In this document: one piece after another, positions 9,427 to 18,302 of the stretch
Numbering within the stretch: the stretch's first letter is position 1
Layout: the number at the start of each line of letters is the position of its first letter
Source: Ruegeria intermedia
Lineage (GTDB): Bacteria > Pseudomonadota > Alphaproteobacteria > Rhodobacterales > Rhodobacteraceae
Reading direction: 5' to 3'
NCBI RefSeq assembly: GCF_900129345.1
Contig: NZ_FQVK01000011.1
Coordinates: 54,027-118,026, forward strand
Length of the DNA stretch: 64,000 nucleotides
Notes under the pieces: generated by a model
Told to the model about the DNA's origin: nothing
The model's input: the letters and a program-made list of their open reading frames with translations, nothing else
The model's database searches: none
Translations under genes and position numbers: made by a program

Positions 9427-10467
9427 TCACTTGGCCCGCATCAGCATGCCGTAGAGATCGCGCGGATCGTCCGGGTCGGCCAGCATGTCCAGGGGCTCGA
9501 AGAACTCGGTCCCTTCGATCGCGCGCTTGACATAGCGCAGGGCCGAGAAGTCCTCGATCGCAAAACCGACGCTGTCGAACAGAGTGATCTGCCGGTCGTC
9601 ACGGCGACCTTCGGCCTGACCGGTGATGACCCGCCACATCTCGGTGACCGGGTGGTCAGGGTCCAAGGCCTGAATTTCGCCTTCGATCCGGGTCTGCTCG
9701 GGGTATTCCACGAAAATGTCGGACCGCAGAAGAATATCGCGATGCAATTCGGTCTTGCCGGGGCAGTCGCCTCCGATCGCGTTGATGTGCACGCCTGGGC
9801 CGACCATGTTGTCGGTCAGGATGGTGGCATATTTCTTGTCGGCGGTGCAGGTGGTGATGATCTGCGCGCCCTCGATCGCCTCTTCGGCCGAGCGGCACGA
9901 AACCACCTTCAACCCGGTCCCTTGCAAGTTGGCCGCGCATTTCGCGGTGGCGGCGGGATCGATGTCATAAAGGCGAACGGTATCAATTCCGCACATGGCC
10001 TTGAAGGCCAGGCACTGGAACTCGGATTGCGCGCCATTGCCGATCATCGCCATCGTGGACGCATTCTTGGGGGCCAGGTACTTGCCGACAAGCGCCGAAG
10101 TGGCTGCGGTGCGCAGCGCGGTCAGCATCGTCATCTCGGTCAAGAGGGTCGGATAGCCGGTGTACACGTCCGCAAGCAAGCCGAACGCGGTGACGGTCTG
10201 CAGGCCTTCGGACGTGTTCTTGGGGTGGCCGTTCACATATTTGAACCCATAGGCCTCGCCGTCCGAGGTCGGCATCAGTTCGATCACACCGTGTGGCGAA
10301 TGGGCCGGGATGCGCGGGGTCTTGTCAAAGCTCTCCCACCGTTTGAAGTCGTCCTCGATCTGGGCGGCGATCTCGGTGATCATTCGTTCGACACCGATGT
10401 GGTGGATCAGCCGCATCATGTTGTCGACGGATACGAAGGGAACAAGCGCCTTGTCGGAAGGTTGCAT
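9427..10467 (-). CDS. Ornithine cyclodeaminase
   Basis: The 346-residue protein belongs to the ornithine cyclodeaminase/mu-crystallin family, which converts L-ornithine to L-proline and ammonia with bound NAD. The NAD site is MAMIGNGAQSEFQCLAF (about 143-159), preceded by LTALRTAATSALVGKYLAPK with the conserved arginine; the later DFSALRYVKRAIEG is typical of the long, true cyclodeaminases. It lies 10 bases after ctlX in an arginine/citrulline catabolic operon and so takes the ornithine made by the two upstream enzymes. Ribosome site AGGAGA is well placed. A dispersed terminator-like element follows. Confidence 0.92.
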   Translation of the reverse strand: MQPSDKALVPFVSVDNMMRLIHHIGVERMITEIAAQIEDDFKRWESFDKTPRIPAHSPHGVIELMPTSDGEAYGFKYVNGHPKNTSEGLQTVTAFGLLADVYTGYPTLLTEMTMLTALRTAATSALVGKYLAPKNASTMAMIGNGAQSEFQCLAFKAMCGIDTVRLYDIDPAATAKCAANLQGTGLKVVSCRSAEEAIEGAQIITTCTADKKYATILTDNMVGPGVHINAIGGDCPGKTELHRDILLRSDIFVEYPEQTRIEGEIQALDPDHPVTEMWRVITGQAEGRRDDRQITLFDSVGFAIEDFSALRYVKRAIEGTEFFEPLDMLADPDDPRDLYGMLMRAK

Positions 10468-10477
10468 GGGGTCTCTC

Positions 10478-11398
10478 CTAGCGGCGTGACAGGTGGATGC
10501 CTGCGATCATGCAGCGCACCGACCCGCCGGCGGTTTCGATGGTGGGAACGGACAACGGCAGGGGCGTCGCGCTGTCCTGGATGATGTCGATCTGATCAGG
10601 GCGCAGCGCGGCCAAAGCCCGGCTCGACAACGCCAGAACCAGCCCGTCGCGGCCCGTCAGTTCGATGGCGTTGCCGGCAAATTCAGAGATCTGTTCGTGG
10701 GTCAGGTCGATCACCCTGCGGCCGGACTCCTCGAGCCGCGCCCGAACGGTCGCGCGCCGCTCGGGGTCGGTGATCATGTCCAGACAGATCAGGGCGTAAT
10801 GCGTGCCGATCCCCATCAGCACATTGGTGTGATAGACATCGCGGCCCTGCGCGTCGCGGGCCTCGAAGGCGATGGGTTCATAGTTGAAATGGGTGCAGAA
10901 CCGTTCCAGCAGCACCGGGTCGGCACGGTTGGATTTGACGGTATAGGCAATGCGCCCGACATGATCGAGCACCATCGCACCGGTGCCCTCCAGCGCGAGG
11001 TTGTCCTGCTCGAGCCCGGAATAGTCGATCACGTCCTGAACGCGATAGTCGCGTTTCAGCATCTCGATCACATCCATCCGACGTTCGCGCCGGCGCGAGG
11101 GAACGAACATCGGATAGATCGCCACGTGTCCGCCCGGATGGGTCGAGAACCAGTTGTTCGGAAACACGCTGTCGGGCGTGTCGTTGTCACCCAAATCGTC
11201 GAACACATGCACGGTCACGCCGGCGTTGCGCAGTTGCTCGACCGCGCGGTCATGCTCGTTGCGGGCGGCGGCCGAGGTCGCCTCGGCCGAGCGGTTGGCC
11301 AGCGTCTGGAACGCATTGTCGTCACGGGTTTCGGGGTTCGAGGCAAAGGCGTGTGGCCGGATCATGACTACCGCCGAAGGGGCCTGAAGGGAATGCAT
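10478..11398 (-). CDS. ctlX: Citrulline hydrolase of the CtlX / amidinotransferase family
   Basis: The 306-residue protein matches the guanidino-group-modifying superfamily: DSVFPNNWFSTH near 81-92 supplies substrate-binding and acidic residues, ALEGTGAMVLD follows, a HTNV segment holds the histidine, and the catalytic cysteine is in GGSVRCMIAGIHL near the C terminus. This subfamily (FN0238 type, CtlX) hydrolyses citrulline to ornithine, ammonia and carbon dioxide; a dimethylarginine hydrolase role is the alternative. The start codon overlaps the arginase stop by one base (TGATG), showing tight coupling. Context between arginase and ornithine cyclodeaminase supports citrulline as substrate. 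Confidence 0.82.
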   Translation of the reverse strand: MHSLQAPSAVVMIRPHAFASNPETRDDNAFQTLANRSAEATSAAARNEHDRAVEQLRNAGVTVHVFDDLGDNDTPDSVFPNNWFSTHPGGHVAIYPMFVPSRRRERRMDVIEMLKRDYRVQDVIDYSGLEQDNLALEGTGAMVLDHVGRIAYTVKSNRADPVLLERFCTHFNYEPIAFEARDAQGRDVYHTNVLMGIGTHYALICLDMITDPERRATVRARLEESGRRVIDLTHEQISEFAGNAIELTGRDGLVLALSSRALAALRPDQIDIIQDSATPLPLSVPTIETAGGSVRCMIAGIHLSRR

Positions 11399-12318
11399 CA
11401 GAAGCTCCGGGTAATGCGGTCGAAGATGCGGCGGCCCAGCAGTGAGGCGGCCAGGTCGACCATCAGTTTCGCGGTGCGGCCGCGTTCATCAAGAAAGGGG
11501 TTCAGTTCGACCAGGTCCAGCGAGCAGACCAGCCCGCTTTCGTGCAGCAGTTCCATGACCAGATGCGCCTCGCGTTCGGTGGCGCCGCCGGGAACGGTGG
11601 TGCCGACGGCCGGCGCGATGGCGGGGTCCAGGAAATCCACGTCCAGCGAGACGTGCAGAATCCCGTTCGCGGCGCGCACGCGGTCCAGAAAGGCCATCAG
11701 CGGGGCCTTGATGCCGTGTTCGTCGATGCTGCGCATGTCGGCCAGCATGGCGCGGTCTTTCTCCAGCGCGGCGCGCTCGGCCGGATCGACCGAGCGCAGG
11801 CCGATCATGCCGACGCGGTCGGTCGAAACGGGGGCCGCCAGTGCAGGGAAGGCGTCGAACCCGGGCTGGCCGGTGAAATAGGCGACCGGCGTGCCATGCA
11901 GGTTGCCGCTGCCGGTGCTGTTGGGCGTGTGGAAATCGCTGTGCGCGTCCAGCCAAAGCACGAACAGCGGGCGCCCGATCTGCTGCGCATGGGCGGCCAT
12001 GCCTGACACCGTGCCCATCGACAGGGCGTGGTCCCCGCCCATGAAGATCGGCACGCCCGTCGCTGCTGCGTCCCTTGCGGTGCGGGCCAATGCGCGGGTC
12101 CAGCCGACGCATTCGGGCAGGGCAAACAGGTGGTCATGTTCGGGCAGATCAACCGGGTCGGGCTGAACATTGCCCATGTCGGTGACGCTGTGTCCAAGAT
12201 CCGCAAGGGCCTTGGCCAGCCCGGCAACGCGATAGGCGTCGGGCCCCATTCGGCAGCCCTGTCGCCGCTTGCCGGCATCCATCGGCACACCGACCAGAAT
12301 GAGGTGTTTTCTATCCAT
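11398..12318 (-). CDS. rocF: Arginase
   Basis: The 306-residue ureohydrolase keeps both dimanganese motifs: GGDHALSMG near 99-107, WLDAHSDFHTPNSTGSGNLHG near 127-147, and SLDVDFLDPAIAPAVGT near 227-243. The spacing DAHSDFHTP with SGNLHG is that of true arginases rather than agmatinases. It converts arginine to ornithine and urea. It is first gene of the arginase-ctlX-ocd operon, read away from an Lrp-type regulator 86 bases upstream. There is no obvious strong ribosome site before the ATG at 12318. No urease genes lie in the window. Confidence 0.94.
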   Translation of the reverse strand: MDRKHLILVGVPMDAGKRRQGCRMGPDAYRVAGLAKALADLGHSVTDMGNVQPDPVDLPEHDHLFALPECVGWTRALARTARDAAATGVPIFMGGDHALSMGTVSGMAAHAQQIGRPLFVLWLDAHSDFHTPNSTGSGNLHGTPVAYFTGQPGFDAFPALAAPVSTDRVGMIGLRSVDPAERAALEKDRAMLADMRSIDEHGIKAPLMAFLDRVRAANGILHVSLDVDFLDPAIAPAVGTTVPGGATEREAHLVMELLHESGLVCSLDLVELNPFLDERGRTAKLMVDLAASLLGRRIFDRITRSF

Positions 12319-12356
12319 GTGCCCATTTATCCGCGCAGCATGGGTTGCGGGAAGAG

Positions 12357-12396
12357 ACCAAATTGCTCAAAAAGGAACAGGTATTTTCAATTTGGT
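12357..12396. promoter_or_regulatory. Inverted-repeat operator candidate between arginase and lrp
   Basis: ACCAAATTG (12357-12365) and CAATTTGGT (12388-12396) form a perfect 9-base inverted repeat with centres 31 bases apart, about three helical turns. It fills the 86-base divergent space; the right arm covers the presumed ribosome site of the lrp gene. This fits binding and autoregulation by the adjacent Lrp/AsnC protein. Confidence 0.6.
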
Positions 12397-12404
12397 AAGA
12401 AAAC

Positions 12405-12833
12405 ATGGACGATCTGGACAGTCGGCTGCTGAGCGCCCTTCACCGAGACGCACGGGCGTCTTTGTCGGAACTGGCCGAACTGCTGGGCGTCACTCGGACG
12501 ACCGTGCGAAGCCGGCTGCAGCGGCTCAAGCAATCGGGCGAGATCGTGGGCTTTACCGTCCTGACCCGTCGGGACGTGGCGCAAAGCCCGGTGCGCGGGT
12601 TGATGATGCTGGAAATCGAAGGCCGCGGGACCGAGCGGATCATGGCCCGGATCGCGGCCATGCGGCAGGTGCGGGCGGTTCATTCCACCAATGGCAGCTG
12701 GGATCTGATCGCCGAGATCGGCACCGAGACCCTGGCCGAACTGGACGAGGTTCTGTTCCAGATCCGCCGCATCGAAGGCGTCACCCGGTCCGAGACCAAC
12801 CTTCTGCTGTCCACCCGCAAGGGGCGGTATTAA
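12405..12833 (+). CDS. Lrp/AsnC family transcriptional regulator of arginine catabolism
   Basis: The 142-residue protein has an N-terminal winged helix-turn-helix (LLSALHRDARASLSELAELLGVTRTTVRSRLQRLKQSGEI) and a C-terminal RAM/AsnC ligand-binding domain (about 65-140, with VHSTNGSWDLIAEIGTE). Lrp/AsnC proteins of this size bind an amino acid and control adjacent transport or catabolic genes. It is divergent from arginase-ctlX-ocd, so it most likely activates that operon in response to arginine or ornithine (inference). Confidence 0.88.
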   Translation: MDDLDSRLLSALHRDARASLSELAELLGVTRTTVRSRLQRLKQSGEIVGFTVLTRRDVAQSPVRGLMMLEIEGRGTERIMARIAAMRQVRAVHSTNGSWDLIAEIGTETLAELDEVLFQIRRIEGVTRSETNLLLSTRKGRY

Positions 12834-12927
12834 TCGGGCGCTTTGAGCCGGGCCAAACCTGTGCCAAGCTTCGCGGGCGGCTGCCACCGCTGAGGGGGCG
12901 GCGACCGGAACGGTGGGGAGGCGCAGG

Positions 12928-15537
12928 ATGAGTACGGGCGAAACAGGCGAGCCACCCAATCCCGAACCGTGGGTTGCGCGGGTGACCGCCATGCTTGAAA
13001 AACCCGTGCTGCGGGTGGCGGTGCCCGTATTGGTGACCCTGATCGCGCTGACCGTTCTGCATGATCTGGCCGGGCATGTTCGTTGGTCTGATGTCAGGGC
13101 GGACATGGCGCAGACGCCATGGCGGGTGGTTGCACTGGCCGTGTTCTGGACGGCGTTCAGCTTCGTATCCTTGTCGCTGTATGACGTCTTTGCGGTTCAG
13201 AGCGTCGCCGAAGGCAAGGTTCCGCTGCGCGTTGCCGGCCTGGCCGGGGCCTGTGGCTATGCCGTGTCGAATTGCCTCGGCTTTTCCTACATCACCGGCA
13301 CGGCGATCCGCTATCGGATCTATGCCTCGCTGGGCCTGGACCTGGGGCGCGTCGCGGCGGTGATCGCGACCTCGTGGGTGGCGTTCTGGATGGGGCTGGT
13401 GCTGATCCTGGGGGGGCTGCTGACCTTTCACCCGGACGGAATTGCCCAGGTGCTGCCCATCAGCGCGTCGGTTGAAACCGTGATCGGCCTTGGGTTGCTG
13501 GCGGGCTTTGCTGCGCTGTTCCTGTGGCTGTCTCACGGTGCCCGGCGCCTTTCGGTTGCGGGTTTCGGCTTCAACCTGCCGGGCGGCAGACTGGCCGGGC
13601 TTCTGACACTCGCGGCGGCCGGAGACCTGCTGGGCGCCTCGATGGTTCTGTATGTCCTGATGCCGGATGACCTGGGCGTCGGCTATCCGCTGTTCTTCAC
13701 GATCTTCATCTGCGCCATCGCTGTCGGAATTCTCAGCCACGCCCCCGGAGGGCTTGGCTTGTTCGAGGCCACGTTGATCGCCGGGCTGGGGGCCTCGGGC
13801 CGGTCCGACGTGATCGCCGCCTTGCTGCTGTATCGGGTGATCTACACCTTTCTACCCTTTGCGATTGCCAGCTTGTCGATCGCCGTTGCAACCGCCCTTG
13901 CGCATCGCCGCCGGCTGGGGGGCGCGGCGACCTGGTTTTATCGCGCCATCCGTCCCATCGTGCCGATGGTGGCTGCCGGTATTGCGGCAGTGGCCGGTGT
14001 GGTTCTTCTGGTGTCCGGCACCTTGCCGGCCAGCTCGACGAAGCTGGGGATCCTGCGCGATGTTCTGCCCTTGTCCTTCGTCGAGGCATCGCATCTGGCC
14101 GGCAGCGCCATTGGCGTTCTGCTGCTGCTTGTGGCGCGGGGGCTGTACCGCAAGCTGTACCGGGCATGGATCGTGGCCATGATCCTGATGCTGGCCGGGT
14201 TCTTTGCGTCACTGGCCAAGGGGCTGGATACGCATGAGGCCATCGGAATGCTTGTAGCCATCGGTTTGTTGGCGCTGTTTCGGGGGGCTTTCTACCGGGT
14301 CAGCGGCGCATCCATCTTCCGACTGAACATTCCCTGGCTGGTCAGCCTGATCGCGTTGCTGGCGGTGATCTTCTGGATCGGGTTGTTCGCCTATTCCCAT
14401 GTCGAATACGATAACGCATTGTGGTGGGAGTTTGCCTGGGATGGCGATGCCTCGCGGTTCCTGCGCTCCAGCATGGTGGTGGCGGTCATCGTCGGGGTGG
14501 TGGCCGTGAACTCGTTGTTCGGACGTACGATCCCCGCACGTCACCGCACCGAGATCCCTGCGGCGGTCGAACGTCTGGCGCTGGCCAGCGAAGACACCGA
14601 GGCGCAGATCAGCCTGACCGGCGACAAGCAGTTCCTGATCGCGCCGGATGAAAGCGCCTTTCTGGCCTATGCGGACACCGGCATCGCGCTGATCAGCAAG
14701 GGCGAGCCTGTCGGCGATGAGGCCGCCGGCCAGCAGCTGATCTGGCAGTTGCGCGAAATGGCCGATGCCGAAGGCAAGCTCTGCGCATTTTACAGCGTGT
14801 CCACCAAGTATCTGCCTACGTTTCTGGACCTCGGGCTGTCGATCCTCAAGATCGGTGAAGTCGCCCGCGTTCCGCTGAAGGACTTCACGCTGGGCGGCAA
14901 ATCCCGCAAGCGGTTCCGTCAGGCCCGGAACCGGGCCGAGCGTGAAGGATATGTCTTCGAGATCATTCCCAAAGAACAGCTAGCACCAGTCCTGCCCGAG
15001 CTGCGCCAGATCTCGGATCACTGGCTGGAAGGCAAGGCGGGCGCGGAAAAGGGTTTTGCCCTGGGCGGGTTCGACGAACAGTATTTGTCCTATTTCGATC
15101 ATGCGGTTCTGAAGAACGGCGCAACAGGCAAGATCGTGGCTTTTGCCAACCTGTTTCAGGGCGGCAACAAGTCGGAATTGTCGCTGGATCTGATGCGGTA
15201 CGCGCCCGACTGCCCCAGCTTTGTCATGGACGCTCTGTTCGCCGAGATGATGAACTGGGGCGCCGGCCAAGGGTTTCATTGGTTCTCATTGGGGGCCGCG
15301 CCGTTTTCCGGGATCGAGAACCGGCAACTCGCCTCGCTCTGGAACCGGATCGGCGGCTTCGTGTACGAGCACGGCGAGCAGTTCTATCACTTCGAGGGTC
15401 TGCGCGCCTTCAAGCAGAAGTTCGACCCGGAGTGGAGCCCCAACTATCTTGCCAGCCCAGGCGGTCTGGCCGCGCCGCGCATCCTTTACGAGGTGAACAT
15501 CCTGATCTCTGGAGGCCTGACGGGCCTGACGAAATAG
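12928..15537 (+). CDS. mprF: MprF, phosphatidylglycerol aminoacyltransferase/flippase
   Basis: The 869-residue protein has a polytopic N-terminal flippase half (about 12-13 helices to residue 545; GGLGLFEATLIAGLG is the UPF0104/LPG_synthase_TM signature) and a cytoplasmic DUF2156 GNAT-like synthetase half (FSLGAAPFSG, FEGLRAFKQKFDPEWSPNYL). It transfers an amino acid from aminoacyl-tRNA, usually lysine or alanine, to phosphatidylglycerol and flips the product outward, lowering surface charge and peptide sensitivity. The ATG at 12928 is preferred over GTG at 12913 because GGGGAGG lies 6 bases before it. It follows the lrp gene after 94 bases and converges on the nodT gene with 3 bases between stops. 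Whether the amino acid is Lys, Ala or Orn cannot be told. Confidence 0.93.
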   Translation: MSTGETGEPPNPEPWVARVTAMLEKPVLRVAVPVLVTLIALTVLHDLAGHVRWSDVRADMAQTPWRVVALAVFWTAFSFVSLSLYDVFAVQSVAEGKVPLRVAGLAGACGYAVSNCLGFSYITGTAIRYRIYASLGLDLGRVAAVIATSWVAFWMGLVLILGGLLTFHPDGIAQVLPISASVETVIGLGLLAGFAALFLWLSHGARRLSVAGFGFNLPGGRLAGLLTLAAAGDLLGASMVLYVLMPDDLGVGYPLFFTIFICAIAVGILSHAPGGLGLFEATLIAGLGASGRSDVIAALLLYRVIYTFLPFAIASLSIAVATALAHRRRLGGAATWFYRAIRPIVPMVAAGIAAVAGVVLLVSGTLPASSTKLGILRDVLPLSFVEASHLAGSAIGVLLLLVARGLYRKLYRAWIVAMILMLAGFFASLAKGLDTHEAIGMLVAIGLLALFRGAFYRVSGASIFRLNIPWLVSLIALLAVIFWIGLFAYSHVEYDNALWWEFAWDGDASRFLRSSMVVAVIVGVVAVNSLFGRTIPARHRTEIPAAVERLALASEDTEAQISLTGDKQFLIAPDESAFLAYADTGIALISKGEPVGDEAAGQQLIWQLREMADAEGKLCAFYSVSTKYLPTFLDLGLSILKIGEVARVPLKDFTLGGKSRKRFRQARNRAEREGYVFEIIPKEQLAPVLPELRQISDHWLEGKAGAEKGFALGGFDEQYLSYFDHAVLKNGATGKIVAFANLFQGGNKSELSLDLMRYAPDCPSFVMDALFAEMMNWGAGQGFHWFSLGAAPFSGIENRQLASLWNRIGGFVYEHGEQFYHFEGLRAFKQKFDPEWSPNYLASPGGLAAPRILYEVNILISGGLTGLTK

Positions 15538-15540
15538 CGC

Positions 15541-17133
15541 CTAGTTCAGACTCGCCCGTGTAGGGTCCTGCTGCAGCAGGTCACCCCAATCGGTGCGATA
15601 GGACATCTCGGCCAGTACGGTTTCCGGCAGGAATTCCTGGTTCTGACGGATCTGCCAGCCCCCGCCCAGCCCCTTGTAGACCGCGACCAGGTTCGACGAC
15701 ACCTGCTGGCGCGCCTCGATCAGATTGACCTGCGCGCGCAGAAGCGCGGTCTGCGTGTTCAGGACGCGGGAATAGTCGGCGATGCCGTCTTGATACTGGC
15801 TGACGGCGATGTCGGCGGCCTTGCGCGCCGCGTCCACGCTGCGTTGGTAGAGCGTCACCTGATTGCGCGCCTGGGCATAGGCGACCATGGCGCTTTCGAC
15901 TTCGGAATAGGCGGTCAGCACGGTGTTCTGATAGTTGGCGATCAGCGCCTGATAGGCGGCGTCCTGCGCACGCACATTGTTCTTGATCCGCCCATAGTTC
16001 AGAACGTTCCAGACCACGCCGGCGCTGGCCAGACCCGTGGTGCTGTTGGAACTGAACAGGTCGCGCCCGCCCGACGCCTGCAGGCCGATCGAGCCGGACA
16101 GAATGAACTGTGGATACAGGTCCGCCATGGCGATGCCCACCTGCGCCGATTGCGTGGCCGCGGCCAGTTCGGCCGCGCGAACGTCGGGGCGGCGGCGCAG
16201 CAGTTCGGCCGGAACGCCGACGGCCACGTTCGACCGGGCCACCGGGATCCGCCCGGACGTTCCCAGAAGGCCGGTCATGCGCGACGGTGTCGTACCCAAC
16301 AGTACCGCCAGCGCGTTCTTGGCCTGCTGCAGATCGCTTTCCAGCGTCGGCACCAGCGCCTTGGTGTTGTTCAGCAGGGCGGTGGACTCCTGCACATCCA
16401 ATTCCGTCGTCACGCCATTGTTGAACCGCAACTGCGTCAGATCATTGGCTTCCTGCTGCAGCTTGATGTTCTCGCGCGCGACGGCCAGCGATTCCTGCAG
16501 CGCGCGGATGTTGATGTACAGCGCGGCCACATCGCCCGTCAGCGTCACCAGCGCATCGTCATAGTTGGCCACCTGCAGCGCCAGGTTCGACCGCGCCGCC
16601 TGCACCCCGCGTCGCTGCGCGCCCCAGACGTCCAGTTCCCACTGGGCGTCAAATCCCACCTGTGAAGTCGAAAACTCGGTATCCAGCGGAATGATCCGGT
16701 TGATATCGGCAATGGGACCGAGATTGTCGCTGATCCGGCGCCGCTCCAACGCGCCACCCACGGCCTGCGATTGCGGATAAAGTTCGCCGAAGGCGATGCC
16801 CAGTTGCGCGCGGGCCTGCAACACGCGCGCGCCTGCGACCTGAAGGGTCAGGTTCTGGGCGTAGGCCTCGGCCACCAGCTTGTTCAGGGTCGGGTCATTG
16901 AAGCTCTGCCACCATTTGACCACGGGGGCGCTGCGTGATGTCAGCCCGCTGGCCTGGCTGGCGCTGGGGCTGTTGGCCTCCATCCACTGTTTCACGACCG
17001 GCGAGTTGGGGCGCACGAAATCCGGCCCGACCGGGGTGCAGGCCAACAGCAACGCGGCGCTCAGCGCGGTGCCGATCAACATGCGGCGGCGGTTTGAGGG
17101 CCTGTGCGGATGGTCCGGGTTCATGTGTGTCAT
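15541..17133 (-). CDS. NodT-family outer-membrane efflux lipoprotein
   Basis: The 530-residue protein has a lipoprotein signal ending LLLACTPVGPDF (lipobox LLAC) and two OEP repeats of the TolC/OprM type (for example TLQVAGARVLQARAQLGIAFGELYPQSQA and the second half RRPDVRAAELAAATQSAQVGIAMADLYPQF). It should form the outer-membrane channel of a tripartite export path. The ATG at 17133 starts 2 bases after the HlyD-type gene stop; an ATG three codons later is possible. The longer open frame upstream is only overlap with the previous gene. It is the last of five tightly spaced genes that contain no ATPase, MFS or RND pump. Confidence 0.9.
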   Translation of the reverse strand: MTHMNPDHPHRPSNRRRMLIGTALSAALLLACTPVGPDFVRPNSPVVKQWMEANSPSASQASGLTSRSAPVVKWWQSFNDPTLNKLVAEAYAQNLTLQVAGARVLQARAQLGIAFGELYPQSQAVGGALERRRISDNLGPIADINRIIPLDTEFSTSQVGFDAQWELDVWGAQRRGVQAARSNLALQVANYDDALVTLTGDVAALYINIRALQESLAVARENIKLQQEANDLTQLRFNNGVTTELDVQESTALLNNTKALVPTLESDLQQAKNALAVLLGTTPSRMTGLLGTSGRIPVARSNVAVGVPAELLRRRPDVRAAELAAATQSAQVGIAMADLYPQFILSGSIGLQASGGRDLFSSNSTTGLASAGVVWNVLNYGRIKNNVRAQDAAYQALIANYQNTVLTAYSEVESAMVAYAQARNQVTLYQRSVDAARKAADIAVSQYQDGIADYSRVLNTQTALLRAQVNLIEARQQVSSNLVAVYKGLGGGWQIRQNQEFLPETVLAEMSYRTDWGDLLQQDPTRASLN

Positions 17134-17135
17134 GC

Positions 17136-18281
17136 TCAGATATCCAACGGTCGGATGAAATTGGCGAAGGAATAGAGGCGGATGTTGATGCGCCGCAGAA
17201 ACTCGAAGCTTTTGCCTTGCCCGGTATAGATGGCCACGGCCGCGTGCCCGCCGGCCGGGAAGGTGTGGCCTTCGGGAACGTCGACCGAAATCTGCACCGC
17301 GATGCGCCCGGGAATTTTGGGCAGCTCGAACCCCGGCAGGCGGCCGGAGGGCAGGTATTGCCCTTGCCGGGTGGCCCACCAGATGGCCTCGACCCTGCCG
17401 GTCAGAATTTCACCCGGATAGAGGTCCAGCGCGACTTCGACGGGCTGACCGGGTTCGACGAATTTCAGGTTCTGCTGGCGGTATGTTGCCAGGATATAGG
17501 GCGAGTCCTCGGTCACGAAGCTGGCGATGGCCCCAAGGCGGATATCACCGACCACAAGCCCGGGACGGGCCTGTTGCGAGACGATCATGCCGTTTTCAGG
17601 GGCGTAGATCGTCGTGTTGTCCAGGAAATACTGCGCCTCGGCCAGCTGCGCCTTGGCCTGAAGGATCCCGGTATTCACCCCGTCGATCTGTGATTCCTGC
17701 GCAAGCTGCGCCTTTTTCAGATTGGCCTCGGCCTGTTTGACGGCGGCCTGATCCTCGGTCACTTGCTCGTTCCAGCGATCCAGATCATCCTGGCGCGCGC
17801 CGCCGGCAGGCACCAGGTTTTCATAGCGCGCCTTCTGCGTCATCGCATAGGCCAGTTGGGCATTGGCGCGCTCCACCGCCTCGGTCGCGGCAATCACGTC
17901 CTGTTCCAGGATCTTGGCGTTCTGCTCGGCCGCCACCAGTTGCGCCTGCGCGTTCTGGACCGCCAGTTTGAATACCGTGTCATCGAACCGGTACAGCGGA
18001 TCGCCCTTGGTGATGGGGGTGTTGGGTTCGATCAGAACTTCGGTCAGGATGGTCGGCTGGGTCAGCTTCGGCACGATCTGGATGGTGGACCGCACCACGT
18101 GGCCGTCGATCGAAAAAGGTTGGAAGAAACGCAGCGCGACAAGGAAGATCAGCAACAGATGGGCGCCGACCCAGAACGACACGATTCCCCAGACGATGTT
18201 GAACTTCAGCCACTGCGCCTTGAAGAATATGAACCAGACGAAGATGATGTAGAAAAGCGTGATGCCGAGGGCGACGAACAT
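17136..18281 (-). CDS. HlyD-family membrane-fusion protein (YibH/YiaV-like)
   Basis: The 381-residue protein has two N-terminal transmembrane segments (about 2-20 and 30-50), then a lipoyl half (TEVLIEPNTPITKGDPLYRFDD), a long coiled-coil hairpin (about 95-205, heptad-like with NAQAQLVAAEQNAKILEQ) and the second lipoyl half (IYAPENGMIVSQQ), followed by the beta-barrel domain. Two membrane segments with a DUF3302 partner encoded just upstream are the layout of E. coli YibH/YibI and YiaV/YiaW, whose function is not established. It should bridge the inner membrane to the NodT channel gene downstream. Confidence 0.9.
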   Translation of the reverse strand: MFVALGITLFYIIFVWFIFFKAQWLKFNIVWGIVSFWVGAHLLLIFLVALRFFQPFSIDGHVVRSTIQIVPKLTQPTILTEVLIEPNTPITKGDPLYRFDDTVFKLAVQNAQAQLVAAEQNAKILEQDVIAATEAVERANAQLAYAMTQKARYENLVPAGGARQDDLDRWNEQVTEDQAAVKQAEANLKKAQLAQESQIDGVNTGILQAKAQLAEAQYFLDNTTIYAPENGMIVSQQARPGLVVGDIRLGAIASFVTEDSPYILATYRQQNLKFVEPGQPVEVALDLYPGEILTGRVEAIWWATRQGQYLPSGRLPGFELPKIPGRIAVQISVDVPEGHTFPAGGHAAVAIYTGQGKSFEFLRRINIRLYSFANFIRPLDI

Positions 18282-18302
18282 GGTGTTTTGGGTCCTTTGA
18301 CT

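Noticed and set aside
12913..12927. GTG start for mprF
   Set aside because: The GGGGAGG that would be inside this extension is an ideal ribosome site for ATG 12928.
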